Source of the DNA: Furfurilactobacillus milii
GTDB taxonomy: Bacteria; Bacillota; Bacilli; Lactobacillales; Lactobacillaceae
Assembly (NCBI RefSeq): GCF_009863985.1
Contig: NZ_WEZT01000018.1
Span: 70,717 to 120,286, forward strand
Length of the DNA: 49,570 bases
Direction of reading: 5' to 3'
Made by a program: the position numbers and the translations under genes
Shown: positions 35,229 through 44,432 of the stretch, in pieces
How the letters are laid out: each line of letters starts with the position of its first letter
How positions within the stretch are numbered: the first letter of the stretch is position 1
The notes under the pieces: generated by a model
What the model was told of the DNA's origin: nothing
What the model saw: the letters and a program-made list of their open reading frames with translations, nothing else
Database searches by the model: none

Positions 35229-36140
35229 ATGGATTTTCGCAGAATTCAATGGATTTTTATTGTGGCCTTTGTAGCCATTAATACTTTTTTGTTTGTAACT
35301 TGGCAGAAGAGTGATTCAACCGTAACGGAATCCTCACAACGAAACGCGAATAATGCGACCACCATTCTTCGTGAAATGAAAAATGATGGCATTACGTTTA
35401 CTACTCCCTCGTCTAAAGAGGCGGAAGGTTATTATGTATCCGCAAAGTCTGGCCTCTCACGTTTGCGCGCAGGTGTTGATAATTTAACCTACCAGGATCT
35501 CCGTTTTAACGCTACTGAAATGACCAGCTATCTGCATCAGACATTGACGGTTAGTCCTAAAAAGCCACAAACGCAATTGAACCGGTTTGTTAAGAGCAAT
35601 ACCAACGTCACAGCCGGAGATGAATATGTTTATAGCGCGGAACTTTCTAAAGTTTCTGCCAACGAGGTAGTCTATGTTCAGAAAGTTCCATCCGGCACGA
35701 TTATGGCGCCTTCTGGTCAATTGCGTTTCCGTATCGGTGCTAAAAATCAGGTGATTAGTTACACACAGAGTTATGTAATTCAGGCTGAACCACTTCGAGA
35801 AAAAACCACCACCATTAGCCAACAAAAGGCATTGATTTGGTTATACCAGTACAACGAGTTGCCAAACAGCACGAAGGTATTGTGGTCTAAACTAGCTTAC
35901 TCACGTTTGTTACGCGTATCGGATAATAATGTGTACGTGCCAACCTGGTTCATTGCCTTGAAGTCGAAGAACACGGATAACGTGGTCATCAAACGGGTCA
36001 ACGCATTTACCGGCGCTGTTATGAAATCGACAGATTCAACAACTCAGGTGACAAATAGCAGTAGTTCCTCAGGGAGCAGTAGCAGTACATCAAGCATTAC
36101 CGTGGATAATGAAGATAACACGGCGACTAGCGGAAATTAA
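35229..36140 (+). CDS. walI: WalRK regulatory protein WalI (YycI)
   Basis: This 303-residue protein has an N-terminal membrane anchor (about residues 6-22) and an extracellular YycI domain, forming a complex with YycH and WalK. GGAGG lies 8 bases before the ATG. The last 30 residues form a Ser/Thr-rich low-complexity tail (NSSSSSGSSSSTSSITVDN) not usual in Bacillus YycI. Confidence 0.9.
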   Translation: MDFRRIQWIFIVAFVAINTFLFVTWQKSDSTVTESSQRNANNATTILREMKNDGITFTTPSSKEAEGYYVSAKSGLSRLRAGVDNLTYQDLRFNATEMTSYLHQTLTVSPKKPQTQLNRFVKSNTNVTAGDEYVYSAELSKVSANEVVYVQKVPSGTIMAPSGQLRFRIGAKNQVISYTQSYVIQAEPLREKTTTISQQKALIWLYQYNELPNSTKVLWSKLAYSRLLRVSDNNVYVPTWFIALKSKNTDNVVIKRVNAFTGAVMKSTDSTTQVTNSSSSSGSSSSTSSITVDNEDNTATSGN

Positions 36141-36157
36141 AATATGATTGCAGCACT

Positions 36158-36203
36158 AAAACTACCGCGCATTTCATGTTACGATGAGTGGTAGTTTTTA
36201 TTT
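36158..36203 (+). terminator. Terminator between walI and walJ
   Basis: AAAACTACC (36158-36166) pairs with GGTAGTTTT (36190-36198), with CAT/ATG inside, followed by TATTT. It may let walJ be expressed at a lower level than the upstream genes. Confidence 0.6.
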
Positions 36204-36228
36204 GGACATAAATAATGGAGATGGCTCT

Positions 36229-37074
36229 GTGATTGATTTAAGTAATCCGTATTCCTTAAACGCAGTATCTACAGATACTGACGAAATGAAGATTAGTGTG
36301 CTGGCCAGCGGGAGTACTGGCAACACAACATATATCGAAACGCCCACGCATAAGGTCTTAGTCGACGCCGGACTCTCCGGGAAAAAGATTAATGAGCTGA
36401 TGCATCAAATTGGGCGTGATTTGAACGATGTCGACAGTTTATTTGTAACGCACGAACATACCGATCATTCCAAGAGTGTTGGTGTTCTGGCGCGGAAATA
36501 TGGCATTAACGTGTATGCAAACGAAAAAACGTGGAATGCTATTTCTGACAAGGTTGGTAAAATTCCGTTGGACCAAAAGTTTGATCTTGAGGCTGGTGAA
36601 ATTCAGTCGATGGGAGACTTGGATGTTCAAAGCTTTCCAGTGTCACACGATGCTGTGGACCCTCAATTTTACGAATTACACTCTAACGGCAAATCGTTTG
36701 TGATTTTAACAGACACAGGTTATGTGTCTGAACGAATGGCTGGTGTGATTAAAAACGCAGACGCCTATCTATTTGAATGTAATCACGACATGGAAATGTT
36801 GCGAATGGGCGGGTACCCATGGCCATTAAAACAACGGATTTTGAGTGATACGGGTCACTTGTCCAACGAAGATGGCGCTAATGCCCTGATGCAGGTGCTG
36901 GGAAACCGGACCAAACGAATTTTTCTTGGCCACTTGAGTAAAGAAAACAACATGAAAACGTTGGCTCACTTAACAGTCGCGTCCATGATGGAAGAACATG
37001 ATTTTGGTGTTGAACATGATTTCCGTATTTTAGATACGGATCCCGATTCAGCAACGAATCTGATGACCTTGTAA
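36229..37074 (+). CDS. walJ: MBL-fold hydrolase WalJ (YycJ)
   Basis: This metallo-beta-lactamase-fold phosphodiesterase/nuclease is linked to cell-division and DNA-repair phenotypes. The HxHxDH motif is seen as THEHTDH, with further metal ligands in SHDA, DTGY and GHLS. The start is uncertain: GTG 36229 follows ATGGAG at 8 bases and gives 281 residues; ATG 36286 gives the classical MKISVLASGSTGN start but lacks a site; a start at 36184 would fall inside the terminator. Confidence 0.88.
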   Translation: MIDLSNPYSLNAVSTDTDEMKISVLASGSTGNTTYIETPTHKVLVDAGLSGKKINELMHQIGRDLNDVDSLFVTHEHTDHSKSVGVLARKYGINVYANEKTWNAISDKVGKIPLDQKFDLEAGEIQSMGDLDVQSFPVSHDAVDPQFYELHSNGKSFVILTDTGYVSERMAGVIKNADAYLFECNHDMEMLRMGGYPWPLKQRILSDTGHLSNEDGANALMQVLGNRTKRIFLGHLSKENNMKTLAHLTVASMMEEHDFGVEHDFRILDTDPDSATNLMTL

Positions 37075-37079
37075 TATGA

Positions 37080-37095
37080 TGTTTCACGTGTGACA
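37080..37095. promoter_or_regulatory. parS-like ParB binding site
   Basis: TGTTTCACGTGTGACA matches the Firmicutes parS consensus TGTTNCACGTGAAACA at 14 of 16 positions; the CACGTG core and left half are perfect. It lies right after walJ. Confidence 0.5.
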
Positions 37096-37097
37096 TT

Positions 37098-37151
37098 AAA
37101 ACAGCTATCAATCCAGTGGCGACCTGCCAAGGACTGATAGCTGTTTTATTT
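37098..37151. terminator. Bidirectional terminator after walJ
   Basis: A 13 bp stem (37098-37110 with 37135-37147, AAAACAGCTATCA type) is followed by T residues. It separates walJ from the converging TetR gene. Confidence 0.85.
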
Positions 37152-37161
37152 TGTTTGGGCC

Positions 37162-37803
37162 CTATTTTTGATTTAAAGAATTGTTGAAGAAACCATCGAG
37201 ATAATCTGTAACGGTTTGCCTAATAAGTGGCAGTTTACTTTCAGGAAATATAAAATTTGATGATAGATCTGTGTTAATAAAAAAACCTAAAACAAGCGCA
37301 TTAATGGCGCTAAAAAGATTGGCCAGTTGCTGTGGAACAACGCCTGGCAAATGTTGACTTATATTGACGGCCAAATCAGTGCTTGATTGTGACAAATTTG
37401 AATTAACCAATTTGAGAGTTTTAGCGTCCGCTCCAGGATTAAGAACCGTTGTTCGAATAGCCATAAGTCTCAAATAGGTTAAAAAACGTTTTGTGTCAAA
37501 CAGTGAGCATACTGAATCGATGATAATTTTTTTGAATTCGTCAGTTGACATGTCTGCGGTAGCGTTAAATGTTGTGGAAAAAACGCTAATATACTGAGAA
37601 AACTTAGTGTTCAGCAAACTGAGAAATAATGCTTCTTTTGTTGGATAATAATTAAAAATAGTACCTTTACTGAGATCACAATGCTGAGCAATATCGCTCA
37701 TAGTAATTTGACTGTAGTCATTATGATCGAAAAGCTCAGCTGCAGTTGTTAAAATTTTCTCGGCCCGCTGATTTTTTTGAGCAGCCGTTTTTGCGGTTTT
37801 CAT
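37162..37803 (-). CDS. TetR-family regulator
   Basis: This 213-residue protein has the TetR helix-turn-helix (ILTTAAELFDHNDYSQITMSDIAQHCDLSKGTIFNYYPTKEALF). The C-terminal ligand domain is not specific. It lies downstream of an SDR gene and overlaps it by 4 bases (ATGA), so both belong to one operon behind the palindromic operator at 38759-38801, which it most likely binds. Confidence 0.88.
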   Translation of the reverse strand: MKTAKTAAQKNQRAEKILTTAAELFDHNDYSQITMSDIAQHCDLSKGTIFNYYPTKEALFLSLLNTKFSQYISVFSTTFNATADMSTDEFKKIIIDSVCSLFDTKRFLTYLRLMAIRTTVLNPGADAKTLKLVNSNLSQSSTDLAVNISQHLPGVVPQQLANLFSAINALVLGFFINTDLSSNFIFPESKLPLIRQTVTDYLDGFFNNSLNQK

Positions 37804-38744
37804 AGTTTGGTACCCCCAAACATTTTACCATAGTGTACGTCCGTTAATTGTTCGGAAACAGACCAAAGCCGGCGAGCAACAGTTGGATCTTTGGCGCGGG
37901 GTGCTTTTGCGATGCCGGGCCAGCCCCACATTTCTAGAAAGCCAGTTGGACCATAGAAATTGCCATCCTCGGCTTGATCACTCGTTGCGGCAAACAATGT
38001 TGATAATGCTCCTTTTTCTGCGGGCATCAAAAAGCGATGTGTAATGTCTAAAAAGAAACGGTTGAAGTTATGCTCGCCGGCTCCACGGGACAGGTTGGTT
38101 CGGGCACCGCCAGGATGAGCGGCAAAACTGTGCAGTCCCCAGCCATTTTCGTCACTAAGCCGCTGCAATTCTTTGGCGAAGATAACATCTGCCAGCTTTG
38201 CCTGACTATAGGCACTGACTGGCGTATATCGTTTTTCTGATTGTAGGTTTTGGAAATTAATTCGCCCACCTTTTTGAGCAATGCTACTAATTGTAACAAT
38301 TCTAGGATTTTTAGACTTTCTCAATAGTGGAAGCATGAGACCGGTGAGCGCAAATGGACCTAGAAAATCTGTTCCAAATTGTTTTTCGAAACCGTCGACA
38401 GTCAACTGTCTGGTTGGTATTTCCATAACACCGGCGTTGTTAATCAATACGTCAATGGATGACACTGTCTTTGACAGGACTTCTACGAAATGGTGAATAC
38501 TTTCCAGACTAGCAAGGTCGACAGGAATAAACAAAAGTTTTCCAGTATGCGTGACTACGGATTTTTCGATGTCATTTAATACTTGTTGACCTTTTTTAGC
38601 GCTGCGTCCCGCCATAATTATAGTTGCATCTTTTTCATAAAGTGCTTTTGTATCTGCTAGGCCAAGACCGCTAGTAGCCCCAGTAATCACGAATGTTTTG
38701 TTCTTTTGATTACCCATTTCAGTTGTTGTCCATCTTTGTTTCAT
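37800..38744 (-). CDS. Short-chain dehydrogenase/reductase (retinol-dehydrogenase type)
   Basis: This 314-residue NAD(P)H oxidoreductase shows a Rossmann motif TGATSGLG (about residues 19-26), NNAG near 108, and catalytic Ser and YxxxK (VSAYSQAKLAD). The extended C-terminal part and sequence style are like RDH/protochlorophyllide-reductase-type SDRs common in bacteria. The substrate is unknown. It is the first gene of the operon with TetR; such pairs respond to toxic aldehydes or quinones. Confidence 0.85.
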   Translation of the reverse strand: MKQRWTTTEMGNQKNKTFVITGATSGLGLADTKALYEKDATIIMAGRSAKKGQQVLNDIEKSVVTHTGKLLFIPVDLASLESIHHFVEVLSKTVSSIDVLINNAGVMEIPTRQLTVDGFEKQFGTDFLGPFALTGLMLPLLRKSKNPRIVTISSIAQKGGRINFQNLQSEKRYTPVSAYSQAKLADVIFAKELQRLSDENGWGLHSFAAHPGGARTNLSRGAGEHNFNRFFLDITHRFLMPAEKGALSTLFAATSDQAEDGNFYGPTGFLEMWGWPGIAKAPRAKDPTVARRLWSVSEQLTDVHYGKMFGGTKL

Positions 38745-38758
38745 ATGAGAACCTTCTT

Positions 38759-38801
38759 TTTAAAATGACTATTGGTCAATCTGACCAATAGTCATTTTAA
38801 A
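38759..38801. promoter_or_regulatory. Palindromic operator of the TetR-SDR operon
   Basis: A perfect 20+20 bp inverted repeat with a 3-base centre (arms 38759-38778 and 38782-38801; inner ATTGGTCA/TGACCAAT) lies 15 bases before the SDR start. It is long for a TetR operator, so it may bind two dimers. Confidence 0.8.
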
Positions 38802-38832
38802 TCAAAACAAAGTATTGTCAATATCTAAATAA

Positions 38833-38858
38833 AAAACATCGCAAAGATGCGATGTTTT
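38833..38858. terminator. Hairpin terminator
   Basis: AAAACATCGC (38833-38842) pairs with GCGATGTTTT (38849-38858). It lies between the TetR-SDR promoter and the end of the ThrE gene and suits minus-strand termination of ThrE. Confidence 0.7.
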
Positions 38859-38935
38859 ACAAGTCAGTATTAAATTTCGGATTACTTCAGCATGGTTTGG
38901 ATGGCAACGTAAGGGAAATGCCCATAGGTTCATAC

Positions 38936-40291
38936 CTAGTCGAAATGTCGCCAACTCTTATCTAAGATAGCTCGAGCAACGAAGAGTCCTAATGGCAGGA
39001 ACATGATGATCAAAATCGCTTTTGTCAGCCATAAGGAACCAACCGCAATTTGATTGCTACCAATGTTGAAAACGGCCCGATAAATGTACAATCCAGGGAC
39101 CATGATAACAATCGAAGGTACAGTCAAAGAAATTCGTGGGTAACCATTGAACCGATTAACCACTGAAGCAATCAGACCTGCCACAAGAGCCCCAAAGAAT
39201 GCGGCAGATGCTGGCGGAATGTTTGTTAAGTCGACCAGTTCTAGTCGGAGTGTGTTTGCTACGGCGCCGATCAATCCAGCGGTAATCGCCATTTTCTGAG
39301 AACTGTTAAACATAATCGAGAACCCGTAAACTCCGAAAAAACTAGCTGGCAAACGTAATAGCATTAAGACTAATGGGGATAATCCAAGCGGCAAGAAGTT
39401 GGCAGGTTTAAATCCAAAGATGGTGGCCACTAACCAACCCACTAACGTTGCGACCAGTGTGATCATGATTGCGTAGGCTAGCCGTTCTAGACCAGAACGC
39501 ATGTCCAGCTTGGAAATGTCCAGCATGCTGGTAATAAACGGAAATCCTGGAATCACGAAGAGGAGCGCGCCAATATAGCCGGCTTCATGTAGCGCCAAGA
39601 CATGGAAATACATTTCGAAAATCCGGAAAGCAAACATATAGGTTAGACAAGCCACGGCGACACTAACTGCAATGCTAGCAATTACTGTAATCGAATGTTT
39701 ACCCATCAGAGCGCGAACGAAATTACCAAGTCCTGCACCAATGAAGGTACAGATCATTTCAGGAATACCGCCACCTAGCAAAAAGATAAATGACGCACAG
39801 GCAATTGCAGCAGCCAAACCAGAAACTAATGGTGAATATTGTTTCGGTCGTTGTTGAACTTTATCAATGAACTGATGAATTTTCTTAACTGGCAAAAACG
39901 AGAAATCGTTATTAAAGTTCTTGACCATTTCCTCTAGAATGTTTAATTTATCGGTGTTAACGCCGGTGCTTGGCAAGGATAACACCTGTGTGTAACTGTG
40001 CTCATCGCTGAAACAAGTATAGGAAATCGAGATTAAGCTGATGTCAGCAGAACAGGTTAGTTTTAAGGATCTGGCGACCGTGTTCATTGCTTCTCTGACT
40101 CGCCAAGCCCCAGTACCACAGGACAACATTGTGATGCCAATTCGGCCGACAATGGATGCCCGTTCTTGCAAGCTGGCATCACGAGCCTCAACGTCGTTGT
40201 CCTCAATCAGATCCTTCCACGGAATTTTCATATGATGTCGTCTTGATAGCGGCACCTCTGGTGTAGAACCCGTATGATTATCTTTATCCAT
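38936..40291 (-). CDS. ThrE-type threonine/serine exporter family protein
   Basis: This membrane protein of about 451 residues joins both ThrE halves in one chain: an N-terminal ThrE domain (residues 40-250) with GTGAWRVREAM, then about five segments, and a C-terminal ThrE_2 half with NRFNGYPRISLTVPSIVIMVPG. About ten membrane segments. I chose ATG 40291 because GGGGGA lies 5 bases before it; an ATG four codons upstream has no site. The export substrate in lactobacilli is not proven. Confidence 0.85.
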   Translation of the reverse strand: MDKDNHTGSTPEVPLSRRHHMKIPWKDLIEDNDVEARDASLQERASIVGRIGITMLSCGTGAWRVREAMNTVARSLKLTCSADISLISISYTCFSDEHSYTQVLSLPSTGVNTDKLNILEEMVKNFNNDFSFLPVKKIHQFIDKVQQRPKQYSPLVSGLAAAIACASFIFLLGGGIPEMICTFIGAGLGNFVRALMGKHSITVIASIAVSVAVACLTYMFAFRIFEMYFHVLALHEAGYIGALLFVIPGFPFITSMLDISKLDMRSGLERLAYAIMITLVATLVGWLVATIFGFKPANFLPLGLSPLVLMLLRLPASFFGVYGFSIMFNSSQKMAITAGLIGAVANTLRLELVDLTNIPPASAAFFGALVAGLIASVVNRFNGYPRISLTVPSIVIMVPGLYIYRAVFNIGSNQIAVGSLWLTKAILIIMFLPLGLFVARAILDKSWRHFD

Positions 40292-40414
40292 GCTTTCCCC
40301 CATAATGACTGAAATAATTCAGATATAGTTTTAATTATGCCAGTATTGGTCTAATCTGCAACTTTTTCCGAGAGTAATATGGCAACAATGCTGTAGTGTA
40401 AATAAAAGGTGAAC

Positions 40415-40430
40415 CGTTTCACGTGAAACA
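40415..40430. promoter_or_regulatory. parS site (ParB/Spo0J binding)
   Basis: CGTTTCACGTGAAACA matches the Firmicutes parS consensus TGTTTCACGTGAAACA at 15 of 16 positions. It is the best such site in the window, in the intergenic space upstream of the ThrE gene. Confidence 0.85.
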
Positions 40431-40476
40431 AATACCGACTTAGCCAAATTGAAATCCGTTTGGTTAGGTCGGTATT
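40431..40476 (-). terminator. Terminator of the HAD gene
   Basis: AATACCGAC (40431-40439) pairs with GTCGGTATT (40468-40476), with CCAAA/TTTGG inside; TTTGTTTC follows on the minus strand. It is next to parS. Confidence 0.7.
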
Positions 40477-40544
40477 AAAAGTCATTCAATATATAATTTA
40501 GATTGCTTCAAAAAAGTGAAGAAGACAGGGAACAATTTGTCAGT

Positions 40545-41180
40545 TTATTCCGGTAACACAATCTGCCTGAAGTCAGCCACACTACGACACGTATAGTCAG
40601 GCTTTAACGCAGCCACTTTTTCTGGTTCGATGATGCTACCCCAAAGTGCGGCAGCAATTTTAATGTTAGCTGCGTGAGCGGATGTGATATCGCTGGGCGC
40701 ATCACCAACGTAGAGAGCATCAGACGCATTAGTGCCAGTTTCTTTCAGGGCTTTGACAATATTTTCAGGTTTGTTAGGTCCTTTTGGAGAACCTGTCAGA
40801 ATCATTTTGAAATCTTTTGTGAGTCCATATTGTTCAAGTGAAATGTCGGCGCTGGTGCGGGCTTTACCAGTAACGAGGATGTTTTGAAAACCAGCTTTGG
40901 CAGTGTCATCAAGCAATTCCTGAATGCCATCAAATGCTTTAGGAGCCATGTATTGCAGTTCTTTGTAGGCTTGCCAATAAGCGTGAATTCCTTCGTCGAA
41001 GTGATCAGGAATTAAAGCCTGAATCGTACCTTCCTCACTGGGACCAAACGTCGAGACAATTTCTTCGTCAGAAATGTCGCGGTCTAAAAAAGGGGTTACT
41101 GCTTTTTTGAAAGCAGCGATGCAAATTGGAAGTGTGTCGCCGATAGTACCGTCAAAATCATAAATTAAAGTTTTATACAT
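40545..41180 (-). CDS. HAD-family phosphatase (phosphoglycolate-phosphatase type)
   Basis: This 211-residue hydrolase has motif I DFDGTIGD (nucleophile D8, acid D10), motif II VTGK near 108, a Lys region KPENIVKAL, and motif IV YVGDAPSD. A helical cap lies at residues 15-80. It is like the PGP/PgmB-type HAD-IA group; the substrate cannot be read from sequence. GGAGG lies 7 bases before the ATG. Confidence 0.88.
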   Translation of the reverse strand: MYKTLIYDFDGTIGDTLPICIAAFKKAVTPFLDRDISDEEIVSTFGPSEEGTIQALIPDHFDEGIHAYWQAYKELQYMAPKAFDGIQELLDDTAKAGFQNILVTGKARTSADISLEQYGLTKDFKMILTGSPKGPNKPENIVKALKETGTNASDALYVGDAPSDITSAHAANIKIAAALWGSIIEPEKVAALKPDYTCRSVADFRQIVLPE

Positions 41181-41335
41181 ATGAACCTCCAGTAGTGTTC
41201 GTTTGAAACGCTCAGTACCATAAGTATACGTTACTCACTGTCAGGATTCTAATTAGGTTAGATTGTAAGCATCAGTGAAAACTTTCTAAACTAGCTAGTC
41301 GCCAGCAAATCGAACACTTCAGTTAAGCTCATGGC

Positions 41336-41356
41336 TAGGTTACCCAAAAGTACCTA
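41336..41356. promoter_or_regulatory. HxlR-type operator, copy 1
   Basis: TAGGT (41336-41340) and ACCTA with AAAAGTACC at its left form an imperfect repeat 66 bases before the HxlR gene. It shares the AAAAGTRCC core with copies at 41834 and 42240. Confidence 0.5.
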
Positions 41357-41421
41357 CTTCACACGTGAAGTTGAAGCCTGTAGACTGGTGAACAACTGAT
41401 GATGGTTGAGGAGGTGTAAGA

Positions 41422-41814
41422 ATGGCAAAGACATACAATATTGGGGTTGAAGCAACGTTAGAAGTGATTGGTGGTAAGTGGAAACCGATTATTTTGTGCC
41501 ACTTGGGCAAGGGTCAACAACGCAGCAGTGAGTTACGGCGTGAAATCCCTGACATTACGCAAAAAGTGCTGACCCAACAACTGCGTGAGCTGGAAGGCGA
41601 TGGCATCATTGTTCGCCATGTTCATGGCACGAAGGCGCCGTTCTGTGTGACGTATGACTTAACGGCGTTTGGCAAAACACTGGGTGGCATTCTGGTTCAA
41701 ATGTCCGTTTGGGGTGAACAGCGGATTGAGCAATTGAATGAAGCGGGCGAGCCTGTTGAAATTTTAAATCCTGATCACAGCGGTTACGCAGATATTTTGA
41801 ATCAAGTTGGTTAA
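41422..41814 (+). CDS. HxlR-family winged-helix regulator
   Basis: This 130-residue protein carries the HxlR/MarR-like winged helix (LEVIGGKWKPIILCHLGKGQQRSSELRREIPDITQKVLTQQLRELEGDGIIVRH). C45 after ILCHL is a position used for thiol sensing in YodB/HypR relatives. AGGAGG lies 10 bases before the ATG. It heads an island with a flavin oxidoreductase and an SDR, a typical electrophile-response layout. Confidence 0.88.
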   Translation: MAKTYNIGVEATLEVIGGKWKPIILCHLGKGQQRSSELRREIPDITQKVLTQQLRELEGDGIIVRHVHGTKAPFCVTYDLTAFGKTLGGILVQMSVWGEQRIEQLNEAGEPVEILNPDHSGYADILNQVG

Positions 41815-41833
41815 ATTCAAATGTTTTTTTGGG

Positions 41834-41860
41834 AAGGTACTCAAAAGTGCCTTCTTTTTT
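41834..41860. promoter_or_regulatory. HxlR-type operator, copy 2, also terminator-like
   Basis: AAGGTACT-caaa-AGTGCCTT is a 20-base near-palindrome followed by TTTTTT. The core GGTACT-N4-AGTGCC is identical to the site at 42240 except for one spacer base, so it is probably an operator for the next gene as well as a weak terminator of the first. Confidence 0.6.
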
Positions 41861-41917
41861 TGTCCATACAGAGTCAGTACACTAGCGTCATTCACTTGAG
41901 GAATTGGAGGATGGCTA

Positions 41918-42238
41918 ATGGATGATGAAGATAAAGGGCTCCGTTATACAACCAGCGTATTAGCTGGCACGTGTCGACCATTGATTGTGACAGCACTGCT
42001 AGATGGCCCACAATCGCTACTGAATTTATATCAACACTTACCGAAACGTAATTTGTGTTCGTTTGTCTTTCAACTATGTAGTTTATGGCGAAATGGTCTG
42101 ATCCAACTTCGGTTGACGACACATCGGGGATTAAGCTGTCGGTTAACAAAAGCCGGTCAATCAACGCGCCCGTTTTTATTATTAATGGCTGAATGGGGTA
42201 AACATCGTCAGGAAGCAGCTACTGACAGATCAATTTAA
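41918..42238 (+). CDS. Divergent HxlR-like winged-helix protein
   Basis: This 106-residue relative of the previous gene has a shortened, diverged winged helix; ending LTKAGQSTRPFLLLMAEWGKHR matches the HxlR C-terminal helix and RPLIVTALLDGPQSLLNLYQHL the N-terminal one. GGAGG precedes the ATG. It lacks the second strand pair of the wing compared with its neighbour, so it may be a modulator rather than a full repressor. Inferred. Confidence 0.65.
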   Translation: MDDEDKGLRYTTSVLAGTCRPLIVTALLDGPQSLLNLYQHLPKRNLCSFVFQLCSLWRNGLIQLRLTTHRGLSCRLTKAGQSTRPFLLLMAEWGKHRQEAATDRSI

Positions 42239-42239
42239 T

Positions 42240-42255
42240 GGTACTAAAAAGTGCC
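42240..42255. promoter_or_regulatory. HxlR-type operator, copy 3
   Basis: GGTACT-aaaa-AGTGCC is a near-perfect repeat starting 2 bases after the preceding gene and 69 bases before the flavin oxidoreductase start, in the right place to control it. Confidence 0.6.
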
Positions 42256-42323
42256 TTATTTCAGTTTTAGATGGCAGCCATTAAACTATGAATCATTCAA
42301 GAAAACAGAGGGAGAGAAAAGTT

Positions 42324-43511
42324 ATGAAATATCAATTTGAACAACCATATACGTTTGCCAACGGCGTCACGATTAAAAACCGCGTGGTGATGGCACCAAC
42401 CACCACAATGTCCAGTTATTATGATGGTCATGTGACTAATGAAGAAATTGACTACTATAAGATGCGCGCCGGTGGTGTTGGCATGGTAGTCGCTGAGGTT
42501 GCCAATGTTGTGCCTGGTGGGAAGGGATTTGAAGGCGAGCTATCGATTGCAGATGATAGCGACATTGACGGATTGGCAGAGATGGCCCGTGCAATCAAAC
42601 GGAACGGGACAAAGGCTGTGCTACAGATTTTTCATGCCGGGCGAAAATCAAATTCACAGATTTTACGGGGCACGCAAACTGTCAGTGCCAGTGCGGTAAA
42701 ACCTAATCGTCCTGAAGATGCGGAAACACCACGAGCGTTGTCCGAAACGGAAATTGAGTCAATCATTCAGGCATTTGCCGACGCGACTCACAGGGCAATT
42801 GAAGCGGGTTTCGATGGCGTTGAACTCCATGGCGCTAACACTTATCTACTGCAGCAATTTTACTCACCGCATTCCAACCGCCGCGAAGACCGTTGGGGTG
42901 GTAATCGTGACAAACGGATGAATTTTGCAAGAGCCGTTATTCAGTCCGTTCACGAAGTTATTTCCCAGGAAACGAATGGCAAGTTCTTGCTAGGTTATCG
43001 GATTTCGCCGGAAGAAATCGGCGAGCTGGGTATTCGTTTGGATGACACGATGGCTTTTGTCGAAATGCTGAGTGAGACACCAATTGATTATGTACACACC
43101 TCAATGGGATCTGCATGGCGCACTTCGTTGAATGACGCAACGGATAAGGAACCGATTTTGGACAAAATAGTTCGGCAGTTAGATGGCCGTAAACCATTGA
43201 TAAGTGTGGGATCGATTGAAACGCCTGATGATGCTGAAAAGGTGTTGGCTGCTGGTGCTAGTTTTGCGGCAATCGGTCGTGAAATGATTCGTGAACCGCA
43301 ATGGTACGAAAAGGTTGCTGGGGATGATGAAGATAGTATTCGCTACCAGATTTCACCGTTTGAAATGGACGAGTTGGGTATCCCAGTAGCGATGCAGCAC
43401 TATTTAAAAGGTGCATTCTATTCGGTTATGCACTTTAGCAATGATCACACACCGGTTGTGGACTATACGAATTCGGTCGCGCCGATGGAAGGCTTTGAGA
43501 AGAAAATGTAA
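42324..43511 (+). CDS. NADH-dependent flavin oxidoreductase (Old Yellow Enzyme family)
   Basis: This 395-residue FMN-dependent ene-reductase uses NAD(P)H to reduce activated C=C bonds. Family pieces are seen: KNRVVMAPTTT, LQIFHAGRKS, the catalytic HGANTYLLQQFYSPHSNRRED, and FAAIGREMIREPQW. I chose ATG 42324, which follows GGGAGAG; an upstream in-frame start at 42288 lacks one. It is the likely main target of the HxlR regulators; such enzymes often detoxify quinones or enals. Confidence 0.9.
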   Translation: MKYQFEQPYTFANGVTIKNRVVMAPTTTMSSYYDGHVTNEEIDYYKMRAGGVGMVVAEVANVVPGGKGFEGELSIADDSDIDGLAEMARAIKRNGTKAVLQIFHAGRKSNSQILRGTQTVSASAVKPNRPEDAETPRALSETEIESIIQAFADATHRAIEAGFDGVELHGANTYLLQQFYSPHSNRREDRWGGNRDKRMNFARAVIQSVHEVISQETNGKFLLGYRISPEEIGELGIRLDDTMAFVEMLSETPIDYVHTSMGSAWRTSLNDATDKEPILDKIVRQLDGRKPLISVGSIETPDDAEKVLAAGASFAAIGREMIREPQWYEKVAGDDEDSIRYQISPFEMDELGIPVAMQHYLKGAFYSVMHFSNDHTPVVDYTNSVAPMEGFEKKM

Positions 43512-43546
43512 GGAACTAAATGGTCGGACAGAGTTCAGATTATTAA

Positions 43547-44356
<810 letters not shown>

Positions 44357-44432
44357 CGTTCAAGGATTTATGATGAGATAAAAAATGCGGCTAGTATAAG
44401 GCTGCCATATCGACAGAAGAGAGGTTTCGATT

